From the NCBI RefSeq assembly GCF_027409185.1, contig NC_084469.1, forward strand, positions 78,217,918-78,281,917: 64,000 bases of DNA, in the 5' to 3' direction. Each line of letters opens with the position of its first letter. Position 1 is the stretch's first letter. Position numbers and translations under genes: made by a program. Source of the stretch: Cynocephalus volans (lineage: Eukaryota; Chordata; Mammalia; Dermoptera; Cynocephalidae). Shown here piece after piece: positions 57,300 through 64,000 of the stretch. Below the pieces are notes generated by a model. It did not search any database. It saw nothing but the letters and a program-made list of their open reading frames with translations, and was not told the origin of the DNA.

Positions 57300-58250
57300 T
57301 AAAACCCACCTGTGGCCTCCCACTGTGGTTTGATGAGGACCAAGACCCTCCCATGTCTTATAACGCACGCTGTGGCTCAGCCAAGCACTCCAGTGTCCTC
57401 TCAATCAACTCAGCATGTTCTTCATTTGTTATGTAGGTTGTATTTTTAAAATGCATCATGGACTGTTTCCTTTTCCTGGTCTTCCTTCCTTTTCCCCTGA
57501 CCTGTTAATTTCTACTTATCTTTCATTTCTCAGCTGAAATATAATTCTTTTCAAGGAATCCTTCACAAATCCCTATATTGGGTCAGAATCCCCTGATACA
57601 CACTCTGGTAGTGTAGTGGATTGAATTATGACCCCCCAAACTCACTGAAGCTTGAATTGTGTCCCCCAAGTTTTATGTATTAGAAACTTAGTCCCCACTG
57701 TGACTGTTAAGAGGGTGGGAAATCCTATTATTGTAATGGAAAGGTGGAGCCTTGAAGAGGTGATTAGATTGTAGGACCACTCTGTAGTGAATGGATTAAA
57801 AATGGTGCTCAAGGGCATGGTTCTGAGGACTTTAAAAGAAGAGAGTCTGTCTTTCTCTCTGCTCTCTCTGCTTCCACCATCTTGCAATGAGAGATCCCTG
57901 GGTCACTGTCACCACCACCAGATGGATTTTGAACTTCCCAGCCTCAGAAACTGTAAGTGATAATAGATTTTCTTTTTCTTTATAAATCACTCAGTTTCAG
58001 GTATTTTGTTATAAGCAACAGAAACAGACTAAGGCAAGTAACACGCTGTATTTCTGTATGATTTTCTTCCAAATAAACTTAAGTAATCATGTGACTGATT
58101 AGTATTGTTCTCTCCTGCCAGAATGCAAGCCCCACGAGGACGGGGAACACACCTACCCTATTGTCCTAGAATTCCTTGCACCCAGCATAGTGCTTGGAAT
58201 AGAGAAGATCCTCAAAAAACACCAAATGAGTCAATGAGTGAAAGAAGCAG
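57300..58250 (+). mobile_element. L2, sense, split by a MaLR LTR
   Basis: L2-like text at 57300-57610 ('ttctcagctgaaatataatt', 'aaggaatccttcacaaatcc') and its 3' end at 58110-58250 ('gcaagccccacgaggacggg', 'cccagcatagtgcttggaat') lie either side of the LTR. Confidence 0.7.
57612..58036 (+). mobile_element. MaLR solo LTR, sense
   Basis: TGTAGTGGATTGAATTATG...AAGGCA, about 425 bp. Near twin of 24717-25146 in length, ends and interior ('gaaaggtggagccttgaaga', 'cagcctcagaaactgtaagt'). A clean 5-bp duplication could not be read. Confidence 0.88.
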
Positions 58251-58645
58251 TGGCAGTGTGTCATGATAGCATATTTGGGATGAAACTTTCTTGGTTTTAA
58301 AAAACTGGGGGAGATTTTAGGTGTGCTCATGTATGCCATGGTGCTGGATTCTCAGAGATGAGGGGTGTAGGCAGAGGTGGAAAAGCCGAAGGCAGCGGCC
58401 ACTATTTGAGGTTTTACCTGGGAGCCCTCTCTGCCCGGAAACTCTTCATTTCTGAATCTCGGCAGGGCTGAGCAAGACCTTGGGATACTCTGTTTGCCTT
58501 GGCCAACTACTCGGAAAAGAGAAAGGAAGGAAGAACGGGGAGAAAGAAGCAAAAGAAGAAGGAGGGGAGACGGGAAGAGAAAAGAACCACACGTGTGATG
58601 ACGGTCTGTTTACGACAGCTAAGGTGTTCACGCTGGTTAACGAGC
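58251..58645. other. unassigned, with purine-rich tract
   Basis: A/G-rich stretch at about 58510-58590. No gene recognised. Confidence 0.4.
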
Positions 58646-58649
58646 AGTA

Positions 58650-58760
58650 GTAATTCCTTATATTTGTCTGGGCGTCACTGTTTATGAAACATTGCACAGA
58701 TGTCATTTTGTTTTCTTCTTGCTGCAGCCCTTTGAGGTAGGCAAGACAGTTCTTATTATT
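58650..58760 (-). mobile_element. MIR fragment, antisense
   Basis: 'ttgctgcagccctttgaggt' and 'aggcaagacagttcttatta' are reversed MIR. The match is short. Confidence 0.5.
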
Positions 58761-58764
58761 TTCA

Positions 58765-59565
58765 ATTAAAAATAGCCTTTTATTGCTTTTATTTCTTATT
58801 GCAAAAATGATAGATGTTTTCTATAGAAACATTATCACACACAGATACACAAAAAAAAGAAAAAATCTTATCACTCCGAGATAGACGCTGTTAACACCTT
58901 GATGTATATCTTTTTTGATCTTTCCCTGTTTATATTTAGTATTCTCATTTTGTGGGTGAAGATGAGGCTCAGGGAGGATGAGTGTTTGTATGTCTATTTC
59001 TTTCTTTATTAATGTAATTATTTCTTTCTAACAACTTCTGTACTAAAAGGATTTGATATAGCCAGTGAGTGACAGACACGAGATCCATGTCTTCAAACTC
59101 TTCTGTTGAATTCATGTGGCTGTTTCCACTTCTCCAGCCAATGCAACCTCGTGAATAAGAATTCATCTTCCCCTCCCAGACAGGCCTGGCTTAACAACCG
59201 AGGGACACGGGGGTGGCTCTGTAGAGAGGGTGAGAGGCAAGTTGTGGAAAGGAAGCATAAGGAAGCCAGACAGAGCCTAGGACAGATGGACAGACTTTCT
59301 GATGCTACATTCTGATGCCCAACCTAACAGATGTCAATTATCAGCCACCAGCTGTAAAGTGACTGTGAGTAAAATGAGTCTTTTGTTTTTTTAACACATT
59401 TAGCAAAACATTTTAAAATTCAACAGTGAATGTTTGTTGGCAGCCCAGAGGCTATTTGGCACCCAGGAGGGGCTGGTTATTTGCCATGGATGAGGGCTCC
59501 TGCTGGTGTCCTCTCTCCAGCTAGAGCAAGAAGCTCTCGTCTGAAAGGAGGGAAGTGGGCTCAGT
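58765..59565. other. unassigned; ancient LINE-like tail at 58770-58930
   Basis: 58860-58930 ('cgagatagacgctgttaaca') resembles the piece at 41870-41930. The rest is unassigned. Confidence 0.35.
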
Positions 59566-59655
59566 CAGTGTTGCCACTATCTTGATGCCTGACCTGGAAC
59601 AAGCTCCCTTCATAACCTTGGTCCTCAGTTTCCCCATCTGTAACTGGTTTTGTTA
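59566..59655 (+). mobile_element. MIR fragment, sense
   Basis: 'ttggtcctcagtttccccat' followed by 'ctgtaactgg' is the MIR core. Confidence 0.65.
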
Positions 59656-59699
59656 CCTTCCTCCAGTCTCCACCCCGTGCTCAGTGTCTACATAGTCTC

Positions 59700-60230
59700 T
59701 ATGAGTGGTCTATTAAAAATGTAAGTTAGTTTGAATCCATTTCCTGCTTAAAAGTCCTCCTATGTCAGCTCATAGCAATGGGAGCAAAACCCTCCCCCTC
59801 CTTACGGGACGTGGAACCATGCAGTAAGGTACTTTGCCACCTGGAACCTTCCTACTTCTCCAGCTGCATCTTCTACCCCACTCTCCCATGGTCCTTAAGA
59901 TGCAGCCATTCTTGGGACAAGCCAAGCTGGTTTCCTGACTTGGGGCCTTTGCGTTTATGCTTTCCTCTGCCGGGAAGTCTCTTTCTCTAAAAAGTATGGC
60001 AAGCTCTTCCTCATCCGAGTCACAGCGCAAATGTTACTTTCTTGCCTGACTGTCCCAGCAGAAGGGGCCTCCTTAGCCACCATTTGCTTGTACTTCCTAA
60101 CTCCATATTATTTTTAAAATTTTACTTATCACTGTTGAATTTATGGTTCTCCCCCTCCACCCTCTTTACCCCCGTGCCCACACACATACCTAGAATGTAA
60201 GCCCAGCAAAGGTAGGCACTTTGTGATAAG
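59700..60230 (+). mobile_element. L2, sense
   Basis: 'gacttggggcctttgcgttt', 'tatgctttcctctgccggga', 'aaatgttactttcttgcctg' and the terminal 'tagaatgtaagcccagcaaa' follow L2. Confidence 0.75.
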
Positions 60231-61945
60231 GCTAGCTCTACCTGATATAACTTTATGTCACATATCCTAAAAAATAGCAACCAGCAAAAAGATCCTTAAT
60301 GTTGTCTTCCCCTGGACAAATACTATCTTCCTTTGTAGATACAAAATGGTCTTTTGGACAATACTGTGCCCTCTTTCATATATGTGTCCTCTGTACCAGG
60401 GTTAGATTGTAACATATGCCTGCAACCACATTTCTGTCCAATATCTCAAGTGGGAGGAGAGAGAATTTTGTCATACAGTCCTTTTTATAATAAAAACAGT
60501 GGTTCTTCAGATACTTCATTTTATAATTGTAGCGTCTGCCCATGCTGGATGTCCCTGTCTGCTGGCCTATGTTGTTGGTGGGCCTGTAGGTCCTCCTGTC
60601 CTTCCAGCTCTTACTGTCACTTCTCAGAATCCTTGATCAGGCTCGTATGTGGCCTGCAGTGAGGGCACCAGCTCCCCTGCAGGTCACCTGTATCAGTGAT
60701 GCTGGAGAATTGAGGTGGTGAGATCCAGACACCAGTTCCGGCTCCTCGTTGTGGTTCCAGAATATTTTCTGGTTCCATTTCATCCTCATTCACTCTCACT
60801 TCATGCCTGTCTTCTTTTTGCTATGGCTGGGCTTGCTGACTTCAGGACCAGACACAGGGGCAACAGACCACTAACTGGCTCCCATGATCACCAATGACCT
60901 AAACCGTATAACAAACGTGTCCTCTTACTCGTGGTGGTTCTGCTTGTCAGGTGAAACCTAACTGGTAAGATATACACCCCTTTGGGTCTGTGGTACATCC
61001 TGACTTAGAAGTTAAACATTCAGAATTGCTCAAAAGTGCTCTGATGAAACCCTTTTAATGCAGTTTTTGGTGTTTTGCTCTTTGTTCCCTGGGGACCATC
61101 AGAGGAAGGAGAACTGGTTCTTTGTGTGCACACTCTCTCTCTCTTTCTTTTAAAATCCACTGTAGCCATTGTCCAGGGACATCAGGAGCCCTTAATATGG
61201 ACCCAACAGAATTGCATGGCAGGAGAGTCAAGAGAGAGTAATCCCCCTGGCAGGATTTTTCTATATAAACTCAGGCCAGTCTCTAAAAACCTCAATATTT
61301 GGAAGTGTCCATCATATTTGAGGGTGTGTACCCTCTTCTCCTTTCCAAAATCTACTCAATGCCACATCCTCTTTTTTAGGCAAATGTTCTGTCTCCTGGT
61401 ACGCAGTGGGTTAATTTACCCAACTGCCTGTGGAGACTGTATGGGTTATTCCATATTTATTTCAATTATATAAGTATACTGGGCCAGTGTATTTATTTTA
61501 AATCACATTATCTACAGCTTCCCAAGCATGTGTCAACAAAAAGAACGGTTTCAATTTAGTAGACTTTGAAATGGTGTGCAGTTTATCCTCACTTCAATTA
61601 CACTCTCTACAGTAAGTCACGGGCAGCTTCAGGATTATTCAGGGCCAGGTAATGCTATCTGAAAGCATTGATTTTTCCCTTCTCATCAAGAACAGTTCAC
61701 TGAAGGATGCACAGGAGTCTCCTTTAAGAAAACACAAAAATACATTTCTCAGCTGCAACTTCTGAGAACTCTCAATCTTAGGGACGCTGTATGAATCTGC
61801 TAGGGAAGTTTCTGACCTTTAAAGAAAGATATGCAAAGCTGGTTGCAAAGGAGTGACCACAGCAGAAATCACATTTCTTGGCTTGGAACAACAGGAGATG
61901 GATGGAACAAAGGAGGAGGAAACTACCAGAGAATTCCTGTACTTT
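60231..61945. other. unassigned 1.7-kb stretch
   Basis: No repeat family recognised with confidence. Frames of up to 132 codons (61075-61473) lack motifs and Kozak-like starts. A CT-rich tract occurs at 61133-61151. Confidence 0.35.
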
Positions 61946-61949
61946 ATTT

Positions 61950-62590
61950 AAAAATTAATATTTATTGGGGACCTACTATGTGCCAAGGCCTGGGCTAGGA
62001 GCTGTGGACACAGCGGTGAACAATAAAGACCAGAGCTGGCTTCATGGGCACATGACCTGTGCAGTTGCCTAAGGCCACATGCTTAGGAGGGCCTCATGCT
62101 TGGTTCAATGTTCTATTGTCACCACCTTGAAATTCTTAATAATTTTCAAACAAAAGGCATCACATTTTCATTTTGTGCTGAGTCCTGCAAAACATGTAGC
62201 TAGTCATGATAAATAAACAATCATTTCTGCTCTCACGGAGCTTAGAGTTGAGTGGGGGTGACAGACATGAACGAATTACCTATGCTACTAATCCCAGTTG
62301 TGATAAGGGCTATTAAAGGACAGGTACAGGATGCTTAGAAGGTATGTAGTGCAGGGATCTAGTCTGGAGTCATTGAAGCCACCGAGAAGAAGAGCCATGT
62401 AAGCAGATATCCGAAACATGCCGAGTTCTCTAGGGAGATCACTCTAGGCAGAGGGAACAGTCCGTGCAAAGACTCCCAGGCAGGAAAGAACTTGGCTTGT
62501 TAAAATCAGAGATGGCCAGTGTGGGTAAAGCATAGTGATGGGAGTAGGACAGGATGCTCTATTTGGGAAGAGCACCAAGGTCTGAATGTA
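61950..62590 (-). mobile_element. L2, antisense
   Basis: 'gacctactatgtgccaaggc', 'tctcacggagcttagagttg', 'gcagagggaacagtccgtgc' and 'aggcaggaaagaacttggct' are reversed L2 blocks in order. Confidence 0.8.
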
Positions 62591-63660
62591 CCGTGGTCAG
62601 GTTTACGTAGATTTTCCCTGCTGGTAACTTGAAGCAACCCATAGTCTTCTTTCTGTTAGTGTCCCTTATTGCTATCTGATCCGTGAATTAATCGAGTTTC
62701 CCTTAATGTTGCAGTTTTCTGGATGGGGGAGGGATGTCTCACAAATACCTTGATCACTGAAAATATTATTCGTTCTAAGTTACTTAAAGTTATTTATACT
62801 TAAATGATATGTAAATAATAATCTGGGCATTCATTCAAGAATCCAGAATGAAGATGTCATCCATGAACTGATCCATTTAAATTCATTCTACCACTGCATG
62901 TTGAATAAACCATTTTATGTTTGTTTGTTCCTTATTTACCTCTTTGACACTTAAAAGCAGGGGTTCCCCAGACCTTGGCCTTTTAGAATTTGGTGAATGG
63001 CTCTCTTTAGACTCATACAAGTTGTGATTTTATAGTTTGTTACTCTTTTATCTCTCCTCTTCCAAAGCTGGAGAGAACTACTCTATTAAACTGTCTTTAC
63101 AGGTGAGTGGGGAATGCCACACCATTTGTGATGGGGAAAAAATTGAAATCCACTGTAAATTGGAAAGTTTACTTGGCTGAAACATTTGTAATTTGAAGTC
63201 TTGGGAAATAGTAAAACTGGAAGTGATGGGCAGGAAAAAAGAATTGCCAGGGATGAGTACTTAAATAGCCCCATAAATCACATTTTAAAAGACAGTTCAT
63301 ATGTTTACTGAATTGATTTTTCTGAACAAACAGAAGAAAAATGTAAAATAAAAGAATAGAAAACTCTACAAACGACCCTCATCTGGGGCCGTTTTTGCAA
63401 TGGTATCCTGCTGACACCTCATTTTATGGCCCACTTAAAAATTTTAAGTGGAGCTTTCTGGCAATCACTAGCACAGGAAATAACTTTGGGCTCAGTGACA
63501 GTAGCGTTTTTTTTTTTTTTTTTACTGTTTTATCTATTTTAATCTATTGAGGTGAGTTACATTTATAGATTTTTAAATATTAAACTATTCTTGTATTTCT
63601 AGGATTAATCTGGTTTGGTTGTGGTGGTGGTATATATGAAGGTACTTCAAAAAGTTTGCA
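62591..63660. other. unassigned; T-run at 63507-63523
   Basis: No gene or clear repeat. 'ggtacttcaaaaagttt' at about 63640 resembles the end of a small DNA element. Confidence 0.35.
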
Positions 63661-63664
63661 GACC

Positions 63665-64000
63665 TTTGCCCACTTTCTCAAAAGAAGACATACAAATGGC
63701 TAACAGACACATGAAAAAATGCTCAACATCACAAATCATCAGGGAAGTGCAAATTGAAACTATGGTGAGGTATCATCTCACCTTAGTTAGAATGGCTATT
63801 ATCAACAAGACAAAAAATAACAAATGCTGGCGAGGATGCAGAGAATAAAGAACTACATTGTTGGTGGGAATGTAAATTGGTACAGCCACTGTGGAACACA
63901 ATATGGAGATACCTCAGAGAACTACAAATAGATCTACCCTATGGCCCAGCTATCCCACTACTGGGTATATACCTAAAGGAAATGAAATCAATGTATCAAA
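63665..64000 (+). mobile_element. L1 ORF2 C-terminal part, sense, cut by window end
   Basis: The sequence parallels 19840-20180 of the full-length L1: 'catgaaaaaatgctcaacat', 'aaatgctggcgaggatgcag' and 'tggcccagctatcccactac'. A 77-codon piece stays open (63615-63848) and then stops. It is an older copy than the complete L1 and continues past the window. Confidence 0.9.

Noticed and set aside
61075-61473. 132-codon plus-strand gene
   Set aside because: No motif, weak start context, and no neighbouring exon signals.

Overview
This window is mammalian genomic DNA. It is AT-rich with long non-coding stretches, and it is packed with eutherian interspersed repeats: MIR, L2, L1 of several ages, ERVL/MaLR LTRs, Tigger and hAT DNA elements, and tRNA-derived SINEs. 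I see no exon of a native host gene, no tRNA or rRNA gene, and no prokaryotic feature. Three SINEs (8.95 kb, 11.25 kb, 33.03 kb) have tRNA-like heads, and two of them look like tRNA-Ile. From memory this resembles the CYN SINEs of colugos (Dermoptera), so a colugo is my best guess. A bat or another placental is not excluded.

The centre of interest is 9.6-21.7 kb. An old minus-strand L1 here was the target of at least six later insertions. These are a Tigger7-like DNA transposon (10188-11102), a tRNA SINE (11251-11352), a 5'-truncated young L1 tail (11974-12218), a processed copy of ribosomal protein L4 with an uninterrupted 430-codon frame (CDS 12352-13644, minus), a complete L1 (13905-20690), and an older L1 3' fragment (20818-21083). 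The complete L1 has a CpG-rich 5'UTR with a YY1-like site at its start, ORF1 (326 aa), ORF2 (1275 aa with all endonuclease, RT and Cys-motif residues I checked), a G-rich 3'UTR, a poly(A) tail and target-site duplications (TSDs). It looks recently inserted and possibly still mobile. The L1 machinery explains the RPL4 copy, the SINEs and the truncated L1 tail.

Left flank, 1-9.6 kb: MIR, three MaLR-type LTRs, an L1 3' end, and a decayed ERVL-like provirus (about 3.9-7.4 kb). The provirus was later hit by a MaLR LTR and an L1 tail. Right of the stack, 22-24.6 kb: an old unidentified processed pseudogene with a long (TATC)n array and imperfect TSDs, then a MaLR LTR inserted in a MIR with a perfect 5-bp TSD.

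25-42 kb: old minus-strand L1, a cluster of MIR/L2, an ERV LTR with a SINE inside, a pair of ~330-bp inverted repeat arms (33.3 and 34.7 kb), a Tigger MITE, plus-strand L1 remnants and a second ERVL pol relic (39.5-40.7 kb). 42-47 kb is poorer in repeats and holds a perfect match to the CTCF core consensus (42494-42507). 47-55 kb is almost continuous minus-strand L1/HAL1-like sequence. 55-64 kb has two more MaLR LTRs, L2 pieces, microsatellites, and a plus-strand L1 that runs off the right edge.
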